A stretch of DNA of 34,474 nucleotides from Acidobacteriota bacterium (GTDB lineage: Bacteria; Acidobacteriota; Terriglobia; Terriglobales; SCQP01), in NCBI GenBank assembly GCA_021826505.1, contig JAKAZV010000001.1:1-34474 (forward strand), in the 5' to 3' direction. The notes under the pieces were generated by a model. That model searched no databases and had not been told where the DNA came from. It was given only the letters and a program-made list of their open reading frames with translations. Of the stretch, positions 15,123-24,075 are shown piece after piece. The translations under genes were made by a program, and so were the position numbers. How positions within the stretch are numbered: the stretch's first letter is position 1; the number at the start of each line of letters is the position of its first letter.

Positions 15123-15242
15123 CGCTCAGGGATCAGCATCGCATAGCGGCGTTGGAACCCGCTCGGCAATCCTCAAGTACATTCGTGTGCATTCCGGTTG
15201 CTTCGCTGTTTCCGCCTGGCTCTGCTCGCTTCTCTCTGAGCG
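15123..15242 (+). repeat. Dispersed structured element, full copy A
   Basis: A 120-bp element that begins 8 nt after the VWFA gene stop. Outer arms CGCTCAGGGA (15123-15132) and TCTCTGAGCG (15233-15242) pair with one G-U. An inner helix pairs GGCAA (15165-15169) with TTGCT (15198-15202). The apex is a 5-bp hairpin with a TTCG tetraloop (15177-15190). Copy C at 29527-29644 keeps the same helices through compensatory changes. It resembles palindromic intergenic repeats rather than a gene. Confidence 0.8.
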
Positions 15243-15362
15243 CGCAACATCATTCGACGGCGGAGGGCCGGGGCCTGCCAGACAACCCCGGCCTTCCCAC
15301 TCGATATGGCTTTAATATTCTTGATGGTGGTCCCGTGGGCCGCCGCTCAACGGAATGAGGAA

Positions 15363-16136
15363 GTGACCGAACCGAGATCTGATCTATTGTGCAAGCCAGC
15401 CGGTTCGCGTCCTCTGGGCGTGGCTGAAAATGATGTCGCCAGCCACGTACGCTCCATGTTCAGCGCCGTGGCGCCGCGCTATGACCGGGCGAATCACCTG
15501 CTCTCGGCGGCGACCGATATCTACTGGCGGCATCAGGCGGCGCGGCGCATCGCGCGCGAACTGCCGGCCCGGGCGAAGGCGCTTGATATCTGCTGCGGCA
15601 CGGGTGATATGAGCTTCGCCCTCGCCCGGCGGCTGCGCGCCGGGCAGACGTTATGGGCCGCCGATTTCAGCCATGCCATGCTGCTCGAAGCTCAGCGCAA
15701 AGCCGTCCGGCGCAAACAAGCCGGTCCGCTGGGCTGGATCGAGGCCGACGCCCTGCAATTGCCATGGCGCGACGACTCGCTGGATGCGGTGCTGACCGGG
15801 TACGGCTTTCGCAACCTGGCCGGCTATGAGGCGGGGCTGCGCGAATTTTACCGCGTGCTCAAGCCCGGCGGGAGGCTCTATATTCTGGAATTCTTCCGGC
15901 CCGAACTGCCGGTGCTGAAACCGCTGTATGAGTGGTACTTCAGCCATATTCTGCCCCGGCTCGGACATTGGCTGACCGGCCGGCGAGCGGCGTATGAGTA
16001 TTTGCCACGCTCGGTGGCCCACTTTGCCACGGTGCGGGAGCTCGCAGCCTGGATGCGCCAGGCCGGCTTTGCCGATGTGGGTTTTCGCCGCCTGACCGGC
16101 GGCATCACGGCGCTGCATTGGGGGGTGAAGCAGTGA
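15363..16136 (+). CDS. ubiE: UbiE/MenG quinone C-methyltransferase
   Basis: A class I SAM-dependent methyltransferase that methylates demethylmenaquinone or the ubiquinone precursor. Motifs: FSAVAPRYDRANHLLS at the start of the domain, LDICCGTGDMS for SAM binding, GYGFRNLAGYEAGLREFYRVLKPGG and ILEFFRPELPV in the core, and YEYLPRSVAHF near the end, all diagnostic of UbiE. The start is uncertain. The GTG at 15363 gives 257 aa, close to family length. An ATG at 15306 would add 19 residues that look like a signal peptide, which is not expected. A GTG at 15420 is also possible. None has a well-spaced ribosome binding site. Menaquinone would be the membrane electron pool for the cytochromes at 1-4.3 kb (inference). 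Confidence 0.93.
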   Translation: MTEPRSDLLCKPAGSRPLGVAENDVASHVRSMFSAVAPRYDRANHLLSAATDIYWRHQAARRIARELPARAKALDICCGTGDMSFALARRLRAGQTLWAADFSHAMLLEAQRKAVRRKQAGPLGWIEADALQLPWRDDSLDAVLTGYGFRNLAGYEAGLREFYRVLKPGGRLYILEFFRPELPVLKPLYEWYFSHILPRLGHWLTGRRAAYEYLPRSVAHFATVRELAAWMRQAGFADVGFRRLTGGITALHWGVKQ

Positions 16137-16146
16137 AGATAATTAG

Positions 16147-16172
16147 AAACAATGCGTTACGATCTATTGTTT
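16147..16172. terminator. AT-rich hairpin between convergent ubiE and aroB
   Basis: AAACAAT (16147-16153) and ATTGTTT (16166-16172) are perfect complements around a 12-nt loop, in an unusually AT-rich gap between two stops. It could serve as a weak bidirectional terminator. There is no GC-rich stem, so confidence is low. Confidence 0.3.
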
Positions 16173-16222
16173 AAAGTAATTAATTAGAAGCAGCTATTGA
16201 ACGGGATTGCAGAGCAAGAGAA

Positions 16223-17350
16223 TTACAGCTCGGCCTGGCCATTCATTTGTTTAGAATTCTGCGAGAGCTGGATTATTTCCCGCACCGCCTCCAGCGCGGC
16301 CGCCGCGGGCACGTTGCGCACGATTTCGACCGTTCCGATGTCGCGGGGCAGAACGAAATGTAAAACCCCGGAGCGCATTTTTTTATCGGTTGCGGTATGG
16401 GCCAGCACGGCGCTGGCGGTAGCCGGAATCGAAGGCAGCGGCCGCGCGGTTTTGAGGATGGTCTGGATGAGAGTGCGGGCGGTTTCAGCCCGCAGCCGGC
16501 GCAGGCGCACGGCCAAGTGGCAGGCGGCGATCATGCCCCAGGCGACGGCCTCGCCGTGGAGGAAATGGCGGTATTCCGTCGTGGCTTCGAGGGCATGGCC
16601 GAAGGTATGGCCAAAGTTCAGGATGCGGCGCAGATCGGATTCTTTTTCATCCGCGGCCACGATTTCCGCTTTGGCGCGCACGCAATCGGCGATCACCGGA
16701 TCGAGCACGGCCGGCTCGCGGCGGCGGATTTCCTCGCCGCGCTGTTCAAACAGTTGATACAGTCCAGGCTGGCGGATGATGCCGTATTTGATGGCTTCGC
16801 TCAGGCCGGAACGGTATTCGCGCTCGGGCAGGGTGGTCAGGGCCTCGGGATCAATCAGCACCGCGCGCGGATGATGAAAGGCGCCAGCCAGGTTTTTTCC
16901 GGTTTTTAAATTGACTCCGGTTTTGCCGCCGATGGCGCTGTCAATCATTGCCACCAAAGTGGTCGGCAGTTGCAGCACGGAAATGCCGCGCATATAGATG
17001 GCGGCCAAAAAACCCGCCACATCACCCACCACGCCGCCTCCCAGGGCCAGAATGACGGTTCCGCGGTCGGCGCCGAGTTGCGTCAGCCGAACGGCTAAGT
17101 CCTCAACCGTGGATAAATTCTTGTAACGCTCGCCATCACGCATTTCCAGCACGTGAAAGCTTACGCCTTCCTGGCGCAGGCTGGCTTCCACGGCAGCGCC
17201 ACAGTGTTTGCGGATGGGCGCGGTGGTGACGATGACCGCCCGGTTGCCTTCCTCGACGTATTTTTTGGCCAGCGTGCCGGCATGCCGCAAGGCGCCCCGC
17301 TCGATCAGGCAGGTATAGGGGTTGGCTAACTCGACGGTGATCTTTTTCAC
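16223..17350 (-). CDS. aroB: 3-dehydroquinate synthase AroB
   Basis: A 375-aa cytosolic enzyme of the shikimate pathway that cyclises DAHP to 3-dehydroquinate using NAD and a divalent metal. Motifs: MRDGERYKNLSTVE, LALGGGVVGDVAGFLAA, QLPTTLVAMIDSAIGGKTGV, FHHPRAVLIDPEALTTLP, GLSEAIKYG, and the metal-binding NFGHTFGHALE and FLHGEAVAWGM. Length is normal. The start is a GTG at 17350 with GAGGGG just upstream. The next shikimate gene in the window, aroK, is about 14 kb away, so the pathway genes are dispersed. Chorismate made here would also feed menaquinone synthesis. Confidence 0.96.
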   Translation of the reverse strand: MKKITVELANPYTCLIERGALRHAGTLAKKYVEEGNRAVIVTTAPIRKHCGAAVEASLRQEGVSFHVLEMRDGERYKNLSTVEDLAVRLTQLGADRGTVILALGGGVVGDVAGFLAAIYMRGISVLQLPTTLVAMIDSAIGGKTGVNLKTGKNLAGAFHHPRAVLIDPEALTTLPEREYRSGLSEAIKYGIIRQPGLYQLFEQRGEEIRRREPAVLDPVIADCVRAKAEIVAADEKESDLRRILNFGHTFGHALEATTEYRHFLHGEAVAWGMIAACHLAVRLRRLRAETARTLIQTILKTARPLPSIPATASAVLAHTATDKKMRSGVLHFVLPRDIGTVEIVRNVPAAAALEAVREIIQLSQNSKQMNGQAEL

Positions 17351-17521
17351 GGCCCCTCGCTGGAGCCTCAGAATAGCAGATCATCACCGGGGTTGCGGAG
17401 CCGCTATTCGGATCGCGGTTGGCCGCGTGGCCAATGCGGCCAAAGTGTGAAACCCGCAAGGGAATCCTGGCCGTGAGCCGCGCGCACAGTCAGGCCGAGT
17501 CATTTATGCGACGATTAAGCC

Positions 17522-18490
17522 ATGGACATCCCGCGTTCCGCCCCTGGGCCCAATGCCAGGTCCGCTTGCCAGATAAAAATTCTCCTGGCCTCGGCCGTCA
17601 TGTTGCTGCTCGCCTCCGCGGGACTGCGCGCACAAACCGGGGGACTGGTTCGCGCGGTGCATGGCCGCGCCGCCTATGCCTATACCGCGCATGTGGTGAG
17701 TTTTGGCGTGCGCGCGCCCGCTACTTCCGGTCATGCCCGGACCATCCGCTATATTCTGCGCGAGCTGCGGGCCGATCACGCCGGCATCGAAACCGTGCCC
17801 TATATCGCGCATACGCCGGGCGGAACTTTCCATGAGGAAGATATCGTGGCCAAATTTCCGGGCGCCGGCAAGGGGCAGGGAATTTTAGCCGTCTGCGGGC
17901 ATTTCGACACCAAGATTGAAAAAAAATTCCGCTTCGTGGGCGCCAATGACGGCGGCTCCAGCACGGGCATGCTGCTGGAACTGGCGCATGCCCTGGCCGC
18001 ACATCGCCTGCGCAAGCCGGTCTGGCTGCTGTTTCTGGACGGGGAAGAAGCCGTGGTGCATTGGCAGGGAAAAGATAACGACTACGGCAGCCGCCATCTG
18101 GCGCATTTATGGGTGCGCCAGGGAGTGGCGCCCCGCATTCGGGCCCTGATTCTGGTGGATATGATCGGGGATAAGGATCTGGATATTTTGCGCGAAACCA
18201 ACTCGACCGGCTGGCTCAATAGCTTTATACAATCCGCGGCGGGCAAGCTGGGCTACAGCCGTTATTTTTTCCAAACCTCGAGCGCGGTCGAGGATGATCA
18301 TATTCCGTTCCTGCATGCCGGCATTCCGGCGGTGGATCTGATTGATTTCACCTATGGCCCCAATAACCGGCAATCGCCCGGTCCTTACTGGCACACCGCG
18401 CAGGACACCATGAACAAGCTCAGCCCGCACAGTTTCCGCGTGGTGGGGCGGGTGGTGGCCAAGGCCCTGGAAATGCTGGCCGCGCAATAA
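17522..18490 (+). CDS. Exported M28-family protein, glutaminyl-peptide cyclotransferase-like
   Basis: A 322-aa protein with an N-terminal signal peptide or anchor (ILLASAVMLLLASAGLRAQ, residues about 19-38). The M28 zinc-peptidase fold is clear: CGHFDTK, GANDGGSSTGMLLELAHAL (Asp zinc ligand), LLFLDGEEA (Glu-Glu pair), YGSRHLA, LVDMIGDKDL, and VEDDHIPFLHAGIPAVDLID with YWHTAQDTMNKL (His ligand) near the end. The EDDHIPFL and WHT blocks match animal and bacterial glutaminyl cyclases more than aminopeptidases. The likely reaction is cyclisation of N-terminal Gln to pyroglutamate on exported peptides, but an aminopeptidase cannot be excluded. No clear ribosome binding site; a short divergent gap separates it from aroB. 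Confidence 0.88.
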   Translation: MDIPRSAPGPNARSACQIKILLASAVMLLLASAGLRAQTGGLVRAVHGRAAYAYTAHVVSFGVRAPATSGHARTIRYILRELRADHAGIETVPYIAHTPGGTFHEEDIVAKFPGAGKGQGILAVCGHFDTKIEKKFRFVGANDGGSSTGMLLELAHALAAHRLRKPVWLLFLDGEEAVVHWQGKDNDYGSRHLAHLWVRQGVAPRIRALILVDMIGDKDLDILRETNSTGWLNSFIQSAAGKLGYSRYFFQTSSAVEDDHIPFLHAGIPAVDLIDFTYGPNNRQSPGPYWHTAQDTMNKLSPHSFRVVGRVVAKALEMLAAQ

Positions 18491-18494
18491 GGAT

Positions 18495-18540
18495 CACGCT
18501 CAGGGATCGGCATCGCAGAACGGCGTTGGAAACCACCCGG
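18495..18540 (+). repeat. Dispersed structured element, 5' half copy B
   Basis: CGCTCAGGGATCGGCATCGC and the following AACGGCGTTGG match the first third of copy A, starting 5 nt after the M28 gene stop as copy A does after its gene. The match fades near 18540, just before the tatC stop on the other strand, and the 3' half is missing. It reads as a truncated or eroded copy. Confidence 0.65.
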
Positions 18541-18547
18541 CCCCGGC

Positions 18548-19357
18548 TCATTTGCCCGCGGACTGGCGGGCGGCGCGGCGGTCGCGGCGCTCCTTGCCGA
18601 ACAGATAAGCCAGGCCGATGCTGAGAATATACAGCGCCAGCATGGGAGTGGCGAAAACCACCATGGTGGTGATATCGGAGGTGGGGGTGATGATGGCGGC
18701 GATGATAAAAATAATTAAAAACGCATAGCGGAAGTTGCGCAGCAGAAACCGGGAGTTCACCAGGCCCATCAGCGAAAGAAATAGAATCAGCACCGGCAGC
18801 TCAAAAACCAGTCCGCTGCCCAGGACCACGGTGGCGAACAGATCGAAATATTCGTTGATCTCGATATTGGGCTGAAAATGATGCGCGTAGCCGATGAGAA
18901 AATTCAGCACCATGGGAAAGGCGAAGGCATAGGCGAATATGCCGCCGCTGATGAACAGCGCCGAGGTAAATAATACAAACGGAATAAAATAACGGCGCTC
19001 GCGGGGATAAAGTCCGGGCGAGATGAATTGCCAGACCTGGAACAGGACCCAGGGCGAAGCCAGAAACAAACCGGCGATGAGCGCCAGTTTGACATAAAGA
19101 TTGAAAGGGTCAATGGGGTTGAGATAAATGAGCCGCGCGGTGAAATGATGGGCGGCCAGCGCCCGCACCAGCGGCCGGTCCATGGCCGAATAAATCTGGT
19201 TGTGGTAGTAAAAGCAGACGAGAAAACCGGCCAGCACGCCCAGCACGGAAAAAAAAATCCGCCGCCGCAGCTCCTCGAGGTGTTCGAGAAACGACATGGC
19301 GCCCTGGTTGGAAGCCGAGCCGCCTTTGGCGGCGCGCAGACGGTTAAGAATAGGCAT
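18548..19357 (-). CDS. tatC: Twin-arginine translocase subunit TatC
   Basis: A 269-aa inner-membrane protein with six hydrophobic helices that forms the receptor of the Tat system for folded proteins. The conserved SFLEHLEELRRRI lies at residues 22-34. FISPGLYPRERRYFIPFV follows, then FELPVLILFLSLMGLV and the late ITPTSDITTM segment. Length is slightly above the usual 240-260 because of a short N-terminal extension. tatA lies 11 nt upstream on the same strand, so the two form an operon. A likely client with a twin-arginine signal is encoded at 27467-28378. Confidence 0.97.
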   Translation of the reverse strand: MPILNRLRAAKGGSASNQGAMSFLEHLEELRRRIFFSVLGVLAGFLVCFYYHNQIYSAMDRPLVRALAAHHFTARLIYLNPIDPFNLYVKLALIAGLFLASPWVLFQVWQFISPGLYPRERRYFIPFVLFTSALFISGGIFAYAFAFPMVLNFLIGYAHHFQPNIEINEYFDLFATVVLGSGLVFELPVLILFLSLMGLVNSRFLLRNFRYAFLIIFIIAAIITPTSDITTMVVFATPMLALYILSIGLAYLFGKERRDRRAARQSAGK

Positions 19358-19368
19358 ATTTAATCAAA

Positions 19369-19956
19369 TCAGGCAGGATCCGCGGATGAAGCCGGATCGG
19401 GATGACGGGGCGGATGTTCGGGCGGGGATGCGGCAGAAGAAACCGCGGTTTCAGCCGGAAGGGAAGCGGGATGCGCTTCCGGGCCGGCCGGGGCCGGCGG
19501 CGCCGCCCCCGCGGCAGCCTCACCGGCAACCACGCTCTCATGCTCGTCCGTCCAGTCATCAGTCGCTTCATTCAGAAATTCATCTTCCACGGCCGCATCA
19601 TCTTCGCGGCTCCATTCCGCTTCGGCCAGGGCGTCTTCTTCTTCCGCGCTTTCCGCGTCCATGCCGGCGGATTCAGCGCCGGCATCGAATTCGTCCAGCT
19701 CCGAATCCCAGGCCGGGTCAAGATCGCGGCCGGTATAAGGCTCGACGGAGTCGGGCAGCAGGTCGCGATGGGCCTGGGATTCAGCCGGCGTCTCAAGATT
19801 ATGGATTTCATCTTCCAGAGACTGCTTGAATTCATTGCTGGCCCGGCGCAGCTCATTCATGGTTTTCGCCACCACGCGGGCGATTTCCGGCAGCCGCTTG
19901 GGGCCGAAGACCAGCAGGCCCAGAACCGCGAAAAAGATGATTTCGGGAAAATTCAT
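19369..19956 (-). CDS. tatA: Sec-independent translocase subunit TatA/TatB type
   Basis: A 195-aa protein from ATG 19956 (GCAAGG upstream). The N-terminal part MNFPEIIFFAVLGLLVFGPK has the short membrane helix and the FGPKRLPE hinge of the TatA/B family. An amphipathic helix follows (VVAKTMNELRRASNEFKQSL). The remaining 140 residues are strongly acidic and then Pro/Ala-rich, much longer than E. coli TatA (89 aa) and closer in length to TatB. With a single such gene here it may serve both roles. It precedes tatC in a two-gene operon. Confidence 0.93.
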   Translation of the reverse strand: MNFPEIIFFAVLGLLVFGPKRLPEIARVVAKTMNELRRASNEFKQSLEDEIHNLETPAESQAHRDLLPDSVEPYTGRDLDPAWDSELDEFDAGAESAGMDAESAEEEDALAEAEWSREDDAAVEDEFLNEATDDWTDEHESVVAGEAAAGAAPPAPAGPEAHPASLPAETAVSSAASPPEHPPRHPDPASSADPA

Positions 19957-20092
19957 GCCTTGCAGCAGATGCCCATGCGGCGCACGGGCGAAAACCAGCA
20001 GCCTTTTCCATGATACCGAAATGTCCAACCAGCGCCAGACGTCCGGATTTCCCGCCGCATGGGGCTATGATAAAAGCAGGGAAAATCATTCC

Positions 20093-21205
20093 ATGAGCCA
20101 GTCCGGCCGCCGTTTATTCAGGATTTTCGGCATCAATATCGAGTTTGACTATAGCTGGTTCATCATTCTGTTCCTGTTTTCACTCTGGCTGGGGGATTAT
20201 TTCCGCGCCCAGCCGGGCTGGACGCCGGCCCAGGTCTGGACGGCGGCGGTGGTCACCACGCTGCTGTTTTTCGCCTCCGTGGTGGTGCATGAGCTATCCC
20301 ATAGCCTGATGGCGCGGGCGCGCGGCATTTCCGTGCACAGCATCCGGCTGTTTGTATTTGGCGGCGTGAGCCAGATCGAAAGCGAGCCGCGGCAGGCCTG
20401 GGAAGAGTTCGCCATTTCGATCGTGGGACCGCTAACCAGCCTGATTCTGGGCGCGCTGCTGGTGCTGGCGGCGCGCACGCAGACGCCGCATTCCTTGCCC
20501 TGGGCCGTTACCTACTGGCTGGGCTGGATCAATATCGTGCTGGGGCTGTTTAATTTAATTCCCGGTTTTCCCCTGGATGGCGGCCGGGTATTGCGGGCCG
20601 CTCTTTGGTCGCTCAGCCATAACTTTGACAAAGCCACGCGCTGGGCGGCCAACGTGGGCAAAGGCATCGCGATTTTATTCATTCTTTATGGAATTGCCCA
20701 GGTGCTGCGGGGCGGCGATCTGGGCGGGATCTGGATGGTGCTGATCGGCTGGTTTCTGCTTTCCGCCGCCGATCAGAGCCTGCGCCAGGTCAAAATCCAG
20801 AACGCGCTGGCCGATTACACGGTGCGCGACATTGCCAGCCCTTTTTACAACCGCCTGGCTGCCGGGGAAAATTTAGAAGACTATTTCAACCAGATTTCCG
20901 GACAGCACGAATACCGGCCCAGCCTGGTCATGGATGACGATCAATTGCTCGGCGTCATCGCCCCTTCGGATCTGCGGCGCACGCCCCGCGAACAATGGAA
21001 CTCCACCCCGGTGCGGCAAGCCATGACGCCGCGGGACCAGTTGACCACGGCGGGCCCGCGCGAAAGCCTTCATGAGGTGCTGAAGAAAATTGTGGCCGCC
21101 AATCTGAGCCAAATTCCCATCCTGCAGGACGGCAAGGTGCAGGGCGTGATCCGCCGCGACCGGATTTTGCAGCTTCTGCACGATCATTTAACCCCGCAGC
21201 CCTGA
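20093..21205 (+). CDS. M50 (site-2 protease-like) metalloprotease with C-terminal CBS pair
   Basis: A 370-aa inner-membrane protein. The zinc site HELSH lies near residue 66 inside a hydrophobic helix, and the second site LDGGR follows NLIPGFP near residue 160. Several hydrophobic helices surround them. The C-terminal part (about 245-370) holds two CBS-type repeats (VRQAMTPRDQLTT, LSQIPILQDGKVQGVI), which in relatives bind adenine nucleotides and may gate the protease. Such enzymes cleave membrane-bound substrates such as anti-sigma factors, but the substrate here is unknown. I chose ATG 20093; the frame is open further left but would run into tatA. It is divergent from tatA. Confidence 0.92.
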   Translation: MSQSGRRLFRIFGINIEFDYSWFIILFLFSLWLGDYFRAQPGWTPAQVWTAAVVTTLLFFASVVVHELSHSLMARARGISVHSIRLFVFGGVSQIESEPRQAWEEFAISIVGPLTSLILGALLVLAARTQTPHSLPWAVTYWLGWINIVLGLFNLIPGFPLDGGRVLRAALWSLSHNFDKATRWAANVGKGIAILFILYGIAQVLRGGDLGGIWMVLIGWFLLSAADQSLRQVKIQNALADYTVRDIASPFYNRLAAGENLEDYFNQISGQHEYRPSLVMDDDQLLGVIAPSDLRRTPREQWNSTPVRQAMTPRDQLTTAGPRESLHEVLKKIVAANLSQIPILQDGKVQGVIRRDRILQLLHDHLTPQP

Positions 21206-21278
21206 AATCTTGAGGGCGGCCGCGCCGCGCGGGTCAACCGCATGCCCGGCGGCCCGCGTCGTTTATTCTGGAACTCTG

Positions 21279-23741
21279 ATGAATTCTGTTACCTGCACGA
21301 ACTCCGCCTGGGGCCAGCCGGGCATGACGCCGCGCTGGACGCGCGGCTCGAAAGATGGCGTGGGCTGCGCCTATGCCGCCAGCAGCCGGGTCTGGTTTAC
21401 GCTCGCGCAGGGAGTGGTGACCGAGGTCTACCACCCCACGATTGACCGCCCGCAGGTCCGCGATTGGCAATTTCTGATCACCGACGGCCAAAGTTTTTTT
21501 CACGAAGAACGCCGCGATCTGCAGGGCACAACCGAATTGCTGGAACCCGGCGCGCTGGCCTATGCGGTGACGAAATGGGATCCGCGCGGGCGCTACCGGA
21601 TCGAAAAAGAAATTTTCTGTCACCCCCATCTGGATTGCGTGCTGCTGCGCGCCCGGCTGGTCAGCGCCCAGGCCGGGCAGGCGCTACGGCTTTATTCGCT
21701 CTGTGCGCCGCACCTGGAATCGGGCGGTTGGGATAATGAGGGCGCGGTCTGGAACTGGGCGGGACGGCGCATACTGATCGCGCATAAGGGCGGCACCTGG
21801 CTGGCATTGGCCGCCGATGTGCCCTGGCGGGATGCGTCGTGCGGCTATGTGGGCGTCAACGACGGCTGGACCGATCTGCACGGCAATTTTCAGCTTGACT
21901 GGCACTTCGACTGCGCCGGACCGGGCAATATCGCGCTGATCGGCGAACTGGCATTGCCGGAGACCACTGAAGCCCGGCTGGCGCTGGGATTTGGCGCCAC
22001 GCCGCATAGCGCCATCAACACCGTGCTGCAGGCGCTCAGCCGGCCCTGGGATGAAGCCCGGGAAATAGCGCTGCTCCAGTGGCGCCAGGCGATGGCGCCG
22101 GCGCAGCCGATGGTTCCCGATCATGCCAAACCGGCTCCGGCCCGCGGCGCGCGGCCGGAGCCGGAAGTCGCAAAAGTCTGTGGCGATGGCGGCCGGCTCT
22201 ACCGCGCCAGCCTGAGCCTGCTGTTATCGCATGAGGACAAGACGTATCCGGGCGCGATGATCGCCTCGATGAGCATCCCCTGGGGCGAGGTCAAGAGCGA
22301 TGATGAATTGGGCGGCTATCACCTGGTCTGGACGCGCGACATGGTGCAGTCGGCCACCGGGCTGCTGACAGCCAGTCTGGCGCCGGCGTCCTTGCGGGCG
22401 CTGGTCTATCTGGCCACCGCGCAGCGCGAGCACGGCGGGTTTTATCAGAATTTCTGGATTGACGGCACGCCCTACTGGCGCGGCCTGCAGCTGGATGAGA
22501 TTTCATTTCCCATTATTCTGGCTTGGCGCCTGCGGCTGGCCGGACAGCTGGCGGATTTCGATCCCTGGCCGCTGGTCATGGCCGCCGCCGGGTATATCTG
22601 CCGTCATGGGCCGGCGACGGCACAGGAGCGCTGGGAAGAAGCTTCCGGCTATTCTCCCTCGACGCTGGCGGCCACGATTGCGGGACTGATCTGCGCCGGC
22701 GGCTTTGCCCGCGAGCGGGGCGAGACCGCGATCGCCCAGTACGTGGAAGAGTACGCGGATTTTCTTGAAGCCCATCTCGAGGCCTGGACGGTGACCACCC
22801 AGGGCGCGCTGGTGCCCGGCATTCCCCGGCATTTCATACGCATTCACCCCATGGACCTGAGCCAGGCCCAGGATGATGAGGATGCCAACCATGGCACGCT
22901 GCGCATCGCCAACCGTCCGCCGGGCGCCGCGTACGAGTTCCCGGCCAAAGATGTGGTGGATGGCGGCTTTCTGGAGCTGGTCCGTTACGGCATACGCCGG
23001 GCCGGCGACCCGCTGTTTGAGGATTCGCTGCGCGTGGTGGATGCGGTTCTGAAGGTGGATACGCCGCAAGGCCCTTGCTGGCGCCGTTACAACCACGATG
23101 GCTACGGACAGCGTACGGACGGGAGTGCGTTTCAGGGCTGGGGCCGGGGCGGCGCTTGGCCGCTGTTGACCGGCGAACGCGGGCATTATGAATTAGCCGC
23201 CGGCCGCGATGCCAGCCCCTATCTGCGGGCGATGGAGAATTTCGCCCATGGGGTGGGGCTCTTGCCGGAGCAGATCTGGGATCTGCCGGACATGCCGTCC
23301 AAATTTCTCGCCTTTGCCGGCCCGGCCGGCTCGGCGATGCCTCTGATGTGGGCGCATGCGGAATATGTCAAACTCGCCCGCGCGGTTTCCACCGGCCTGG
23401 TTCCCGACCGCCTGGAAATTGTGGCCGAGCGCTACCAGCGGCCCCACGCGCGCTCGCGGCTGGAAATCTGGAAGCCGCACCGGCAATGCATGCGCGCCCA
23501 GGCCGGCGGCAAAGTACGGGTTCAACTGCGGGCCGGGTTCACGCTGCACTGGACCCTGGATGAATGGCATACCGTGCGGGATACATCCTCAACCCATGTT
23601 GCGCTGGGGCTGGATTATGTGGATGTGGATCTGCCCGCCGCTCAACGCGCGCCTTTGCGCTTCACCTGGCGCTGGGCCAGCGATCAAAGCTGGAACGGCC
23701 ATGATTACGTCATTGAAATTTCACCCGCGGCCGCGGGCTGA
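21279..23741 (+). CDS. GH15 glucoamylase/glucodextranase-type glycoside hydrolase
   Basis: An 820-aa protein without a clear signal peptide, so probably cytoplasmic. Residues about 10-270 form the beta-sandwich N-domain (VWFTLAQGVVTEVYHPTID). The (alpha/alpha)6 catalytic domain follows with EVKSDDELGGYHLVWTRDM, RGLQLDE (probable general acid region) and GLLPEQIWD (probable base). The C-terminal tail SRLEIWKPHR resembles glucodextranase-like enzymes. The expected reaction is release of glucose from the non-reducing end of alpha-glucans. ATG 21279 was taken because upstream codons look non-coding. It follows the M50 gene by 73 nt. Confidence 0.93.
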   Translation: MNSVTCTNSAWGQPGMTPRWTRGSKDGVGCAYAASSRVWFTLAQGVVTEVYHPTIDRPQVRDWQFLITDGQSFFHEERRDLQGTTELLEPGALAYAVTKWDPRGRYRIEKEIFCHPHLDCVLLRARLVSAQAGQALRLYSLCAPHLESGGWDNEGAVWNWAGRRILIAHKGGTWLALAADVPWRDASCGYVGVNDGWTDLHGNFQLDWHFDCAGPGNIALIGELALPETTEARLALGFGATPHSAINTVLQALSRPWDEAREIALLQWRQAMAPAQPMVPDHAKPAPARGARPEPEVAKVCGDGGRLYRASLSLLLSHEDKTYPGAMIASMSIPWGEVKSDDELGGYHLVWTRDMVQSATGLLTASLAPASLRALVYLATAQREHGGFYQNFWIDGTPYWRGLQLDEISFPIILAWRLRLAGQLADFDPWPLVMAAAGYICRHGPATAQERWEEASGYSPSTLAATIAGLICAGGFARERGETAIAQYVEEYADFLEAHLEAWTVTTQGALVPGIPRHFIRIHPMDLSQAQDDEDANHGTLRIANRPPGAAYEFPAKDVVDGGFLELVRYGIRRAGDPLFEDSLRVVDAVLKVDTPQGPCWRRYNHDGYGQRTDGSAFQGWGRGGAWPLLTGERGHYELAAGRDASPYLRAMENFAHGVGLLPEQIWDLPDMPSKFLAFAGPAGSAMPLMWAHAEYVKLARAVSTGLVPDRLEIVAERYQRPHARSRLEIWKPHRQCMRAQAGGKVRVQLRAGFTLHWTLDEWHTVRDTSSTHVALGLDYVDVDLPAAQRAPLRFTWRWASDQSWNGHDYVIEISPAAAG

Positions 23742-23778
23742 CGTACAGTAAAAAGAGCATCGCCGAGGAGTCAAAGTT

Positions 23779-24075
23779 ATGCCCAGAAAATCAGATTCCG
23801 CCGCGCCCAGGCCGCGTGCGCGCGCCACCCAGCCGGCCCAGTCCCGGCGGAAAAAACCGGCCGCGGATCAGGCCCCGCCGGATGCGGCGCAAGTGATATC
23901 GGCCGCGGTTTCTTCCAGCTTGCCGGTGACGAGAGTGGGCGAGCCAACGCGGGATGAAATCCGGCTGCGGGCCTATGAAATTTATCAGCGCCGGGGCGGG
24001 CACGGGGGCAGTGAACAGGAAGACTGGCTGCAGGCCGAGCGCGAATTGCGCGGCCCAAGATCCCATGCCAGTTAA
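23779..24075 (+). CDS. DUF2934 domain protein
   Basis: A 98-aa protein with a good ribosome binding site (GAGGAG, 9 nt before the ATG). The first half is basic, rich in Pro, Ala and Arg, and probably disordered. The second half has the DUF2934 signature EIRLRAYEIYQRRGG...EDWLQAEREL, common in acidobacteria and often found near stress or nucleic-acid proteins. Function is unknown. It overlaps the next gene by 11 nt. Confidence 0.88.
   Translation: MPRKSDSAAPRPRARATQPAQSRRKKPAADQAPPDAAQVISAAVSSSLPVTRVGEPTRDEIRLRAYEIYQRRGGHGGSEQEDWLQAERELRGPRSHAS

Noticed and set aside
19826-20092. Longer N-terminus for the M50 protease
   Set aside because: The extension is antisense to tatA. The true N-terminus, with the first membrane helix, fits ATG 20093.
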